Origin: Parelaphostrongylus tenuis
Taxonomy: Eukaryota; Nematoda; Chromadorea; Rhabditida; Metastrongylidae
DNA length: 64,000 nt
Direction: 5' to 3'
Assembly (NCBI GenBank): GCA_019055375.1
Contig: JAHQIW010000090.1
Location: 62,001 to 126,000 of the forward strand
Shown: positions 45,239-55,674 of the stretch, in pieces
How positions within the stretch are numbered: the first letter of the stretch is position 1
How the letters are laid out: every line of letters starts with the position of its first letter
The notes under the pieces: generated by a model
What the model saw: only the letters and a program-made list of their open reading frames with translations
Databases searched by the model: none
What the model was told of the DNA's origin: nothing
Made by a program: the position numbers and the translations under genes

Positions 45239-45254
45239 GGTCCTCCTTAGGGCC
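45239..45254 (+). terminator. Histone 3' hairpin (H4 pseudogene)
   Basis: GGTCCT-CCTT-AGGGCC: the stem still forms, with one G-T pair. Confidence 0.75.
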
Positions 45255-45919
45255 ACGATAATGTTTTGTTCAACATGTTTGGTGGATGTCCAGTTCAGGA
45301 CCATATTCGAATATAGCGGGCATCGTCAATTATGATGATTAGCTGCTTAGTGATCGTACACCAAAGGTTGTTAACATAGAATGTGAGTGATGAGTCAGAT
45401 AAGGAAGTGACACAGCAGAAGAATAAAATGTACACAAGTTGTTGTCCTAAGATTGTCGCAAGGATTTTTTCAAGTGATGTAACAAATCCCAGGTACTTTT
45501 TCCCATGCTGTGTATCAGTGAGATATCGGACTCAGGGATTATTTCCAGATGTAAGTGGATTATGCCATTAAGGCCCATTCACTTGAGTCCGCGGTCCTTC
45601 CGTAGTCGCCGACTTATTAATTTTGGCTACAAACAGCTTTTGTACTAGCAGCTGAACGTTGTCCTAGATAACGGCTTAGTCAGTTCGGAAGAACTTCAGG
45701 CTTACTGGATTCCTCGCCAAGTCGCCATTCTGAATTGCCTTTAATTCCAAGGCGCTTAGTGGTCTCGTTTCCTGCGAATTATGGTGTACCACAAAGATTT
45801 CTATTCAAGCACAAAGAATGTATTGAGTTTAACAAGAATTCTACTTTATTTGACCGCTTTTGGCGGTGGTATAATGTTAGAAATGTACCTAAAAATGTTG
45901 AGTGGACGTGGAAGACTTT

Positions 45920-45991
45920 TACGTCAGGCGGGAATTGAGCCTCAATTCACCCTTACAGGGGACACGTGCTAAACAGTTGCACTACCGATTC
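45920..45991 (-). repeat. tRNA-like repeat, family T2
   Basis: On the minus strand the B-box equivalent is TGAGGCTCAATTCCCGCC. The family tail (GACCGCTTTTGGCGGTGGTA on the plus strand) precedes it at 45849. Confidence 0.5.
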
Positions 45992-46119
45992 TATATTGCC
46001 ATCACAGACAACACGCAAAATGTTGGGCCTCAATAGGTGGACATCAATCATATTCTTACATGTATCTCGCCAGTTGAAACTGAGTTCGTAAACATTAGCT
46101 TATCCAACGAGATTCTTTT

Positions 46120-46300
46120 GACTTAAGCGCTTCTAGCGGTGGTATGATGTTACAAATATATACCCATTGATGTAGAGTGATGTGCAAAACTTTCGCGTCA
46201 GGCGGGACTAGAGCCCGCATCTCTCTTTCCGGGAATGCGTGCTCTATCCGTTACACTACTGACGCCCATTTTGCACATCACTCTACACCAATGGGTATAC
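46120..46300 (-). repeat. tRNA-like repeat, family T2, flanked by inverted arms
   Basis: The tRNA-like part (46195-46266) has a perfect seven-pair acceptor stem (GCGTCAG with CTGACGC) and A-box-like TAGTGTAACGGATAGAGC, but a mutated B box. On both sides lie inverted copies of the tail: TACCCATTGATGTAGAGTGA on the left and TCACTCTACACCAATGGGTA on the right. Other T2 copies have the tail on one side only. Confidence 0.65.
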
Positions 46301-46420
46301 ATTAGCTTATTTGGTTCTTAACTCGGTCAAGTGATCAAGCTGCTTTACAGAAGAAAAAACAGGAAAGAAAAAGAATGACTTTATTCATAAGACTTCTTGA
46401 TGACCATACTCGAGATATGA

Positions 46421-46436
46421 GGCCCTAAAGAGGGCC
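46421..46436 (-). terminator. Histone 3' hairpin (H2A pseudogene)
   Basis: A perfect GGCCCT-CTTT-AGGGCC on the minus strand. Confidence 0.9.
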
Positions 46437-46442
46437 GTTGGG

Positions 46443-46823
46443 TTAGATTCGAGCTCGAATGCTCAAAACTCGCTCCTCTCCACTAGTCTTCTGGGGCATA
46501 GCAAAGCCTGGACGTTGGAAAGCACTCCGCCCTGAGCAATGGTCGCTCCCGAGAGTAGAGATATTCAGCTCCTCGTCGCCGCGTACGGCAAGTCGGAGCT
46601 GACGCAGGTTGCTCCTGGTCTTCTTGTTGTCACGAGCTGCGTTCCCAGCCATCTCCAGCCCTCAGCGGCTGAACATTCGAGAACGGCTGCCAGATAAACG
46701 GGCGTCCACCACCAACTCTGCTGCCGCAATTCTCTGCGGAGCACACGGTGCGTCCGCCCAACGGAAAACTGGAGACCAGCGTCAGACGATCTTGACCTTC
46801 CCTCCATTACCACATTCAGACAT
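46443..46823 (-). pseudogene. Histone H2A pseudogene
   Basis: It starts [13 protein letters not shown] and then stops. Further pieces ([50 protein letters not shown]) lie in two frames. The promoter palindrome at 46901-46935 and the diverging H2B fragment at 47007 keep the usual pair layout. Confidence 0.88.
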
Positions 46824-47006
46824 CACGACGATTGCGAGCGACGAACTATGAGGATTCAAATGCACCGGCTAGAGCCGTATTGATACGCAACTTGCTTCAC
46901 GCCCCGCCTCCATTGTCCGAGCGCAGAGGCGGGGCATAATCGCGGTAGTACCCTAAATACACGTGAACGGAAGCTTTCCACGTTTATAGATGTTGGGAGT
47001 GCTGGC

Positions 47007-47138
47007 ATACCACCGAAGCCATCCGCCAAAGGAGCGAAGAAGGCAGCCGAGCTAGGAGGTCAGTCGCGCTGGGGTCAAGGAGAAGTATCGCGGGGAGGAG
47101 ACGTATTTGATATACATCCAAATCGTCGAGTCGCAATG
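47007..47138 (+). pseudogene. Histone H2B 5' fragment
   Basis: The start codon is ATA instead of ATG. PPKPSAKGAKKAAE is readable, then the frame shifts; traces of [13 protein letters not shown] follow, and the sequence leaves the histone before the main fold. No hairpin is left. Confidence 0.8.
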
Positions 47139-47219
47139 ATGGGTACTTCGGAGATTTTCTCATCATTAAGCGCGAATAAGGTGTACAGTATATAATGTAT
47201 CTGACACTGACAACAATTG

Positions 47220-47470
47220 AGTGCGTGTGGCGCAGTGGTTAGACATGCCCTGCAACGTACACGTGGTCAATGGTTCGATTTCGCGTCCATGGCTCACCGA
47301 AAGCATTCCATCCCTTCGGTGTGGCTGATTCGGTACCAGACCTGTCTAGGAGATTAGCAACGCTGACTTCATAGATCGGTAAGCCACCACGAGTCACTGT
47401 AAGGCCATATGTGCGTAGGTCCTGCGGCTATACCTCTCTTCATGCTTTCAATCGCATCTCGAACTGAGAG
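47220..47470 (+). repeat. tRNA-derived SINE, family S1
   Basis: GTGCGTGTGGCGCAGTGGTT, CAATGGTTCGATTTCGCG, GGTACCAGACCTGTCTAGGA, GCCACCACGAGTCACTGTAA; the same order as at 1.37 kb. Confidence 0.75.
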
Positions 47471-47751
47471 GTTAGAATCCTGGGAGATCGTTCACAAGTG
47501 GGAATTTCAGGTTCCGAGACGTGGCTTAGGGAATGGAAAAGTTTAACAAAGAAGTTTTCGGCTATAAATTCCACACCATGGTGGGATGTAGTAACGACCA
47601 CATCTTCATTAATCAGCTGAGATAGCGGAGCACTGTTGTTGCAGAGATCACTACGGCAAATCTTCAGACTAGGTCCTTTTTTCAAACGGCTTCTAATAGT
47701 TTCTCGGCTTCTCCCACCGTAAATCCTCCTGCAAGCATCTACAGCTGGCAT
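47440..47751 (-). mobile_element. RTE-type non-LTR retroposon fragment
   Basis: An open minus-strand stretch of 103 codons reads IYGGRSRETIRSRLKK, then VEFIAENFFVKLFHSLSHV and ILTSQFEMRLKA. This matches the segment between endonuclease and reverse transcriptase in RTE elements (F-Y-x-x-LF and LxSEVExALKx patterns). It is a fragment; no reverse-transcriptase box follows. Confidence 0.5.
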
Positions 47752-48022
47752 TTATTGTTAAACTAGTTTGTAGTCTTGGGTCAATTCTTCATTTGTCAGC
47801 CAGCCATATGAAGGAGATGATTCTACTAAGAACGTCCTTGTCGTTAGCGACTTGGTTTGTTTTTCTTGGACAAAAGGACCACCTCTTTTTGCTGAATTAC
47901 AAAGCTTATGACTTGTGGTTTAGTATTGCTTTGGTGTTGATTTATTGCTTCAATTTCTACCCTATTTTAGTGGTCTCACAATTGTACCACTGAATTCGAT
48001 TGTGTGATTGTTGGTAGTATCA

Positions 48023-48606
48023 GGTCGTTCCATAAGTCTTTTCACTAGAGCAATAAACACCGAATTTGTTAACCGCGAAGTGAACAAAATTGCATGATTT
48101 TAGGTCGTTCAACTGCGCATTTTTCTGTGAACTTTTCGGCATTCAACTTGCCCATATTTGTTCTAAAATGGAATTAGGGTAAGAACAAATTCGCTTGCTA
48201 CTCCTGCACGAATGGAGCTTAGGGGAAATGATAATGAGGCGGCGCGCATCATGGACCTTCCTATGGAAGGCTCGAGTGCCGATGGTCCTCTAGAATGTTC
48301 TCTCCAGCTTCGAACTTTGTGAGCCACTTTCTGCCGTCCTTTCTGCGACCGTATCATTGTTCCAAGTTCCATTAATCTTCCAGGCCGCTTCACTAGTGTT
48401 TTCATCTACGTGCCATTCGGGCTTGAATAGCAAATGAATTTGTTCTCACAACAGCTCCATCTTGAAGCAAGTATGGGCAAGTTGTATATCAAAATGTTTA
48501 CAATTACATAACTAATTGAACGATACCAAAATGATGTATTTCCGATGACTTCTGGTTAATAAATTTGCTGTTTATTGTTCTGGTGCGACAAGTCATGAAA
48601 CGACCT
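48023..48606. mobile_element. Foldback mariner derivative, copy 2
   Basis: The termini AGGTCGTTCCATAAGTCTTT and the reverse complement of ATGAAACGACCTAAT match those of 14.8 kb. Both arms again carry the mariner start region around GGGTAAGAACAAATTCGCTTG. It shares the head-to-head structure, so this is a family that spread in the folded form. Confidence 0.8.
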
Positions 48607-49984
48607 AATATTTTTGGAAAATTCACCATTTCTGGCTGCTTTAAATGCTGACAGCGTTGATCAAGTCCCGAGTGATGCATCACTTATCTAATTTCATCAA
48701 CCATCTGAGAAGGGGCTGATATCATACCTAGCCTTTACAATGGCATGCGGTGGCCCAACGATGTACCAAGTCAGCACTGCTACCTCTGGGCAAGTCTAGG
48801 AGCAGTTCATCGACTTCGAAATGGTAGATAACTATAGAGTGATGAAGAGCACCCCTAACTACCGCGCCACACGCCTCCATCTCCCCTTCCCTTTCTGACT
48901 GCATATGATCAAAATAGAATCATTGCTACCTTGGCATTCCAGAGGATTGCGATGTAAACCATGACGTGAGGTCCTGAATATCTTCATGCTTTTTGCAATA
49001 GCTATCTTTTAGGACTGAAGGATTTATGGCATGCAACAACTTCCAACATTTCATTTCTCCCTCATAATCAGTTCTAAGTTGTTTTATTTTGCATATTGAC
49101 TGCAGCTTGCGTTCAAGCACTTGACGATTATAAAAGAGACGATTCGGCTTCTACCGAGAATGGCACGTTTGGGAAATAATGACTGTCGTGGAAAACATTA
49201 CGCTGGAAAAGAAGCTGAGGGCCAGAATCACACGTCACGTGATTGATCAGGTTGGTTTTGTTCAATTCTCCAAGTTTTGAGTTGGTTAGTCTTACTACTA
49301 CTTTCTTGGTAAAACTCTCTGCAGAATCGAAGGACCGAGCTTCACTAAACGTAGCCAGCAGAAATGGAAAATATCTCACGAACTGTCATTTTCTTTACTT
49401 ACAAGAAGTCCACACTTTTCTTTTGAAACTCAATGGCTAACGTCCCGGCGATTTAGCCTTCTTAAGAACCTTCCGACTGCTTATAGGAGAGTGGTTATCG
49501 AGGAGAGGACTCACCAGACTAGCACCTGTGTATATAGAGGAAAAGACTGTTCGTGAGATATCTACAGCATGTTTTTTTTGACAGTAAAGTAAGGGTTTTC
49601 TTTGAAAATCCTCTTTGCATCCTATTCGGGATCGCGTACTCTATCCCTCGCGCTACCGACGCCTGTTTTGTCACCACTCTTACTACTCTACAACGCATAT
49701 ATCTGTCAGCAACCAACCGTCCATGGTCTGTGCCATTTGGTCGGTATCGACATTAAACCCCGGTCACCTTGTAAGAGCTTTTAGCCTTGGCGTGATGCTA
49801 CAAATGAAGAGAGATGTTCTAGATAAAAATAAAAACATAAAGAGAATTTTTTCTAAAAATCCGGTACCCAATACCTGTCAGCGTGACTGGGGATCAGTGT
49901 CGATGCTGATTACCTGATCCAGACCGATGACGGTGGCTTACTGACAGATAGATGCGTTGTAGCGCAGAAAGAGTATCAAAACGA

Positions 49985-50059
49985 GCGTCACTAGTGCAAC
50001 GGGTTGGAGCACGCGCTTTTCGGTTGGAGTGCGATGCGAGTTCAAGTCCCGCCTGCCGC
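49985..50059 (+). repeat. tRNA-like repeat, family T2, with tail
   Basis: GCGTCACTAGTGCAACGGGT, GCGAGTTCAAGTCCCGCC, and a tail TTTTGCACGCCACTCTGCAT running to AAAAGCGGTTAAGTAAA near 50135. It lies between PRIM2 pseudo-exons. Confidence 0.6.
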
Positions 50060-50968
50060 AAAAGTTTTGCACGCCACTCTGCATTACTGGGTACATCTAT
50101 AACATCATACCACGGCTAAAAGCGGTTAAGTAAAGGGAATTCTGTTTGATCAATCCTTTGTCAGATGTGTGCGTCATCGTTCTCAAAGACACGTTCACGC
50201 CCGACTACGTGCTGACCATCATCTGAGGCACGGTACAAGGAGGTATCTACGTTAGACTCTCTCTTCCGTCAAGGTGTTTCTCCCATAGCGATCTCCATAA
50301 TCTTTGCAGGCGATATGACGTATTTCTAAAAGCTGTAGATCTGCCATTGGAGGAGGAGATAATGTTTATGCGGGAAGAGTTTACTAAGAAATTGGATTCT
50401 GACAAGGTTTGACTTTCTCTAAGTTCTATGTGTTTGCTTAGTCCAATATCACTTGTTCTGATCTCAATGTGTGCATTATTTCAAGTTTGAGAAGCAATAT
50501 GAGTATGATATTCGTCATATGTGTGATAAAGATGATCGTGTTGAATATCTAGCATTTTTTCGTGCTCAGCGATTATCTTAAACACGCCACCAGCTGTAGG
50601 AGATTGTCACGGTACCGTAAATTTTTTGAACAATTTCTTTGACGGTAGATGCATTTTTCAAATTTCAGGTTGTCCTTTCAAAAATGCCGAGCAGCACTTG
50701 TCAGTACAGAGCTTGGAAAGGGAAGGGCTGAACAAGGATCAGATAGGCCAAGTGAGCTGCTTAGAATCCACACGTATACTTTGTTTAAGTGGTTTTTTCA
50801 ATACTAAAATAAATGACCTTGCTCTTGAAAATCGATGTGAACTGGATACCTGGAGTAAATCTCCGCTCGATACAGTCTATACAAAATTTCTTATCCTTTC
50901 GCTCTAACAGAGGTGTTATGATAAGGTGCTTATAAATGTGATGATTTTGAGTGACATAAAAGACGTTA

Positions 50969-51032
50969 GACCTCAAGCGGGAGTTGAACCCGCGTTTTCA
51001 TTCATACGATGAAGTGCGCTACCACCGAGGCC
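50969..51032 (-). repeat. tRNA-like repeat, family T1
   Basis: On the minus strand: GGCCTCGGTGGTAGCGCAC, then GCGGGTTCAACTCCCGC, ending TTGAGGTC. The acceptor ends pair over six bases. Confidence 0.6.
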
Positions 51033-51194
51033 ATCGCTTTGCTATCACTTTTTCCTCAACTCCGTACCGCCTGGGGTTGAAGGTTTAGGATTTCACTCAA
51101 ATCCGTTTGAATATATAACCGCAGATATGTTCAAACATGGTGGGCTTTTGAGTGGTTAACACGGGCTTTGTGATGCTATATTTACATATTTTGA

Positions 51195-51362
51195 GCTGTT
51201 AGGGTCTAGTGGTGCACAGGCGCCTGTTTCGTCCTATTGGTACTCATCAGTACCATCCTTCCTCGGTTCAGCCAATTCCCTGAGGTTAAATAATCCTCTG
51301 TAAAGGAATCGACGCCGAGTAGAGAAAAGAACAAAGACAGGCGCCTGCTTTCCACTAGACCC
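51195..51362. mobile_element. Small foldback MITE
   Basis: GGGTCTAGTGG followed by ACAGGCGCCTGT on the left, and GACAGGCGCCTG then CCACTAGACCC on the right, about 165 bases in all. It has no coding capacity. It is present only in copy 2 of the segmental duplication, so it may have inserted after it. Confidence 0.7.
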
Positions 51363-52830
51363 AACTGCTCAAAACATGTTTTATCTTTATCAGATTATAT
51401 CATTTTGAGCCATTCCATAAAAAGCGGAAGATAGAAGAGCCATATTTACATTTTTTTCCTGAAATGTTGTTTTCTTAAGGATATTCACTGCGTCAAGTCG
51501 CTCTTTTGTCTCTTCTGAGTTTTGCTAATATTTTATTTTCTTTCTAGCTAATAAATAATTCGAAAGCGAACGCCTTCCATAAGGCTCTACACGATTTTTA
51601 AAATACGCATAAAATAGAAAAGGGTGCATTAGTGCAGTTGATCACTCATCTGAATAAATTCTTCGAATTGTTGCAAGAGGCAAGCCATTTTCCAGACTTT
51701 CCAGATCTAATCTACCGTCTCTTAGCTTATCATTATCGTTCTTACAGATTCCCAGTGATAAACGTTCGCAGTCAAGTAATCTGATTCAGTCACGGAATTC
51801 GTCACAAGCTATGGTGAAGGGAAAGGAGAATTTTTCCGATAATGAAGGTTAACCACAAAGAAGGACTTAGAGGTCCATTTTTCTTTTATATACCAATTAC
51901 GTATCTTTCCTGAGGCTTCGTAAGACCTTATTCTATGGTATTGCAGTTTCTGAAGAAATTCCGCTATCTGGAAGTTCTGTAATATTCTCCTTTTTGTGAT
52001 TACAGGTGATTTAGCGTAAGGCCGCAATTGTCTATATGTCCAAATCTGGTATATAACCTCAATCAAATTCGCTGAAATTATTTTAGCCTTAAGACTACGA
52101 TCCTTCAATCGTGTGTTTTGGTTGATTTCCAATTTTTTCTGTTCCATTCATTGTTTTGCAACACACGATCTCGTTCGCGTAATGAAATGTTATTTTGAGG
52201 ATATTTACTATGTCAAGTTGTTTTTTCTTTCTGTTATTGTGTTATTTTTGGTTTTCTTTGATTTTTTTTTTTGGTTCTGCTCTGTTAGATGGCTACAGAC
52301 CAAGAAACAGCTCCCTTCGTTGGACAAGAATGTTTCAAAAGAGTGTTAGTAATCATTGGAAGCTTAAAATTTTCTGGCTACTGTGAACGTGATCCTCAAT
52401 CAAAGAAAAAGAGCAGTAGCTAAAATTTTAAGGTTTCGAATGATTGCTAACACTCCTATGGAAAATTTTTGTTCAGCGAATGGGGTCGTTTCTTCATTCG
52501 TCGCCTTCTACCAGAAAGAATCCCTTTTTTTTAGATAGTGAAAAATTCGGAAGCGAATGCCTTCGATAAGGCGTGTACACAATTCTTCGAATACACACAT
52601 AAAATGGAAGACGGTGCATTAGTTCAGTTGATCACTCAGCAGAATGAATACTTCAAATTTTCGCAAGAGGCAAGCCATTTTTTAGATTTAATCTAGCGTC
52701 TGTTAGCTTATCGTTGTCGTTCTTACAGATTATTTGTGGTAAACGTTCCCAGACAACTCATTTGATTCAGTCACGGAATTCGTCACAAGCAACTGTGAAG
52801 GAATGGCAGAATTTCTTTCACAATGAAGAA

Positions 52831-54613
52831 GAGCTTGGAAGTCTTCTAATTTGATACAACGATTACGTAACCCTCTAAATGCTTCTCAGAACCCTACGTT
52901 AAATTGTTGTAATTTTTTAAGGAAATTCTCTGTTTGGGAAGTGGTGTATAAATTTTTTATTTCTATTTATAGGTGGTCTAGTGCAGTGCCGTAATTTTCT
53001 ATATGTCGAGATCTGATATTTGATTTCATCCAAATCCGCTAATAATATTTAAGTCTATTCATTAGACCCTGAAATTTGTTAACTAATTTGCTGACTTTCA
53101 GTTTGATTCATGATTACTACGCTTAAGGCTCTGAATTTTGATTGATTTGCGATTTGTCTGTCCTATATTGTTTGCAACATACAACCTCAATTTCCTTTCA
53201 TACAAGCATGACTTGTTTTCCCTTCTAGTTTTTTAGCTTTTTTAGAATACCGTCGTAACCATGTTTGCGCAGAACTTTTCCTTTTACCAGTCTCATTGCA
53301 GTTCCATGATATAAGTACCATACATCCAAGAATATTCAGTGATCTGCGAAAACTCTTAACCTCACGCTCGATTTGAACCTGCGTCTTGGCTTTTCCAGGA
53401 GCGTCTGCAAGCCACTGCTCTACCATGACTCTCATTTTGTTATTACTTTCTCCGCATCCCAGGAAAGCGTAAGACGCGGATTGAATTGACATTTGAGATT
53501 CGAAGATTTACATCACTCAGTTTTTTTTTTAATATTAAATCAGTTGCTTGATCATGCCCGACACTTCTAAGGCACCAATATCTAAGTCTTTCTCTGCACA
53601 TTTATTACCAAGTAGAATGTGAAAAATTCTCGTAAAAGCTCCCTTTATCCTCATTTCGTGGGTGCCAGTCGTGATGCCGCGTAGTAGGATGTATTGCCGC
53701 GAAATGAACTTGCCCGAATGGATCTTTTTGGTCGGTTATACAGCCGACGGAACACCGTTCCTGCTCTCACGCCTTCTACATGAGTCTCCATTCGATAAGC
53801 TGTTAGAGAAGATTCATAGTGCTGTAAAAGCGAATCCGGCCATTCACTAGAGTTGGGGCGACAATGTGCAGGTTTGTTGCTCTAAACCAGAGCGGCAATA
53901 ACCTGTATATTGATCCAGTAGGACCAGATGAGGTTAACCGGTTGACTTCAGCAGGTCTCAACTGAGCGTGTTCGCCAACGCGTGAACGGCTCCACCTTCT
54001 CTGCCCCGATTGGTCGCCGACCACAGTACTCGTTTACGTTGCAGCTAACGAGATCATTGTTTTTATAGAGAGCATTTTATAGTATGGAACTCGGAGGAAC
54101 GGAACATGAAAGAGCTCAGCTCGGAAGATTCACATAAATTAATAAATGTCTAGATTCCCAGGGAAAACCAGTCTTTGTGTTTTTAGAGAGTAGACAGAAG
54201 CTCGGCACTCTCACCGAATTACGGGTCCTCTCAGCACACTCTTCTTTCAAACACTGACTCTACATTACGTGGGCTAGTAATCTAGCTATTATGAGATTCT
54301 TTAGTCGTCAGACAACTGCTATTCCATAGTGACGCTTAGAAGCATCATAACTTAGAGCTCGCTAACAATAAGTCGATAGAAATCCTGCGTCGTTCTATCG
54401 ACGAATGATCAACTCTCAATCATGTTCATTACACCGAATTATTTCATTTAAAATGTATGACTGCCCTAACTGCTACTGTCAGACTTGTCATAGAAGTACT
54501 GATGCACGAGAGAAACACAATACGGGACACATTTTTATTACAAAGCACTCACTTCACGAAACAGTAACGATTTCAACAGCTGATATGTGACCATAAAGAA
54601 AGAGTCCGGACGG
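52831..54613. other. Spacer between PRIM2 remnants and H3, no gene seen
   Basis: Homologous to 42.76-44.23 kb. It holds a decayed tRNA-like sequence (53.34-53.43 kb, minus) and a stretch at 53.66-53.85 kb that is readable as SRMYCREMNLPEWIFLVGYT. Its counterpart at 43.6 kb is broken, so no gene is called. Confidence 0.4.
54584..54601 (-). terminator. Broken histone hairpin after the intact H3
   Basis: At the place where other H3 copies have a perfect hairpin, this reads ACTCTTTCTTTATGGTCA on the minus strand, which can no longer form the six-pair stem. If expressed, the mRNA would need another 3' end. Confidence 0.6.
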
Positions 54614-55024
54614 TTAGAATCGCTCTCCACGAATGCGACGTGCCAACTGGATGTCCTTCGGCATAATAGTAACACGCTTCGCGTGCATGGCACACAGATT
54701 GGCGTCTTCAAAGAGATCAACCAGGTAGGCCTCAGCGGCTTCCTGAAGGGCTATAACGGCTGACGACTGGAAGCGCTGGTGGGTCATGTAGTCTTGCACG
54801 ATCTCACGAACCAGACGCTGGAACGGCAACTTGCGAATGAGCAGTTCTGTCGACTTTTGGTAACGCCGGATCTCACGAAGGGCGACAGTTCCAGGGCGGT
54901 ACCGGTGGGGCTTCATCACACCACCGGTGGCAGGTGCGGACTTGCGAGCAGCCTTGACAGCCAGATACTTGCGAGGAATCTTTCCTCCGGTAGACATACG
55001 AGCGGTCTGTTTGGTGCGAGCCAT
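54614..55024 (-). CDS. Full-length divergent histone H3 with K9M, K36M, K79M
   Basis: An uninterrupted 136-codon frame, exact H3 length, from [15 protein letters not shown] to ARRIRGERF. The histone fold is ordinary over [20 protein letters not shown] and [14 protein letters not shown]. Compared with standard animal H3 I count: K9M, A15I, Q19Y, T22V, K36M, A75V, F78Y, K79M, D81H, L82Q, M90I, G102D, T107A, I112M, A135F. Lysines 4, 14, 18, 23, 27 and 37 are kept. Residue 96 is Ala, as I recall for nematode H3. Codon 9 is ATG (CGTATGTCT), codon 36 ATG (GGTGTGATGAAGCCC) and codon 79 ATG (GACTACATGACC). A TATA-like TATATAA stands about 47 bases upstream. The 3' hairpin is broken. It is either a real variant or a pseudogene that has so far escaped stops. 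Confidence 0.85.
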   Translation of the reverse strand: MARTKQTARMSTGGKIPRKYLAVKAARKSAPATGGVMKPHRYRPGTVALREIRRYQKSTELLIRKLPFQRLVREIVQDYMTHQRFQSSAVIALQEAAEAYLVDLFEDANLCAMHAKRVTIMPKDIQLARRIRGERF

Positions 55025-55070
55025 TGCTTAACGACGAGTGAGGCGGTGGCCTCCCGCCTCTTCTATCTCT

Positions 55071-55078
55071 TTATATAC
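55071..55078 (-). promoter_or_regulatory. TATA box of the divergent H3
   Basis: TATATAA on the minus strand, 47-54 bases before the H3 start codon; a related TATATA precedes H3 copy 1 near 44723. Confidence 0.6.
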
Positions 55079-55165
55079 ACGTTCTAGTGGGGCGGTGCTT
55101 GATTCAATCGTTGAGATGGGACGTGGCGTCGGAGCGACTCACATCAGTTCAGGCGCCTGGGCGCG

Positions 55166-55352
55166 GCGAATGGGGTCCCAGCGTGAGCAACCCGATGTGT
55201 AGCCACGCAGACTCACCGGACTGACTCTCATCGATGTGTCTGGACGCGGTGAGGCAGTGGCGAATGGGGTCCCAGCGTGAGCACCCGATGTTTGGCTACG
55301 CAGACTCACCAGATTGACTGTCGTCGATGTGTTTGGACGCGGTGAAGCAGCA
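55166..55352 (+). repeat. Tandem repeat of the H4 leader and start (2 x 94 bases)
   Basis: Two copies (from 55166 and 55260) of a block starting GCGAATGGGGTCCCAGCGTG and ending with the first codons of H4 (ATGTGTCTGGACGCGGTGA). The H4 start has thus been doubled, both times with the same two-base start lesion. Confidence 0.8.
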
Positions 55353-55624
55353 ATAGGGGGCTGAGTGCTATCACTGAGTGCTCCGCGAAAACATCTAGAT
55401 TCATCATGAAGCCGGAATTTCGTCGTCTCGCTTGTCGTGGTGGTGTGAAACGCATCTCAAGACTGACCTATGAGGAGTCTCGTGGTGTCCTCATGATCTT
55501 CCTCGAGAACGTCATCAGAGATACTGTCACCTACTGCAAACATGCGAAGAGAAGTGTCGTCTCCGCCATGGATGTGGTCAATTTGAAATACCGAGGACGT
55601 ACGCTGTATGGTTTAGGAGGATGA
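55324..55624 (+). pseudogene. Histone H4 pseudogene (partner of the divergent H3)
   Basis: It begins with the shifted start ATGTGTTTGGACG, loses the tail frame and meets a TAG at the place of Q27. From 55406 the rest is open: [49 protein letters not shown]. Lysine 59 is Met (CTCATGATC), and one residue around VVNLKYRGR is lost. The hairpin (55659-55674) is weakened. Confidence 0.85.
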
Positions 55625-55658
55625 GGAAGCCCATCGAAATAAAAATCTACGATTTAAC

Positions 55659-55674
55659 GGCCCTCTTTAAAGCC
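55659..55674 (+). terminator. Degenerate histone 3' hairpin (H4 pseudogene)
   Basis: GGCCCTCTTTAAAGCC: two of six stem pairs are lost. Confidence 0.65.

Larger units (their letters stand above)
40565..47140 (+). repeat. Segmental tandem duplication, copy 1
   Basis: PRIM2 exons 8-14 followed by H3(-), H4(+), H2A(-), H2B(+) remnants. The same order recurs at 49060-58010. Matches continue through introns and spacers, for example the tRNA-like remnants at 43.27 and 53.34 kb and the T2 copy preceding H2A, so a single block was copied. Between PRIM2 and H3 (42.76-44.23 kb) nothing coding is seen. Confidence 0.85.
49106..52830 (+). pseudogene. Partial PRIM2 pseudogene (3' half)
   Basis: Exon equivalents: 49106-49250, 50165-50242, 50310-50406, 50486-50611, 50669-50751, 51548-51679, 51748-51852, then a second set 52535-52669 and 52729-52830. 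The first has an extra base and a stop (around GAGGGCCAGAATCAC). The second lacks the bases encoding PPCM, which removes the first iron-sulphur cysteine. The fourth shifts frame before CHG. The third, fifth and the last pairs stay readable. No exons 1-7 are present, so it has no start. Splice sites, including the GC donor (CAAGAG-GCAAGC in both 3' sets), are mostly kept. Confidence 0.88.

Noticed and set aside
53662..53850. Open frame of 62 codons (SRMYCREMNLPEWIFLVGYT)
   Set aside because: Its counterpart in the first duplication copy near 43.6 kb is disrupted, and no splice or motif evidence supports it.
54779..55087. Plus-strand open frame of 102 codons
   Set aside because: Antisense shadow of the divergent H3.
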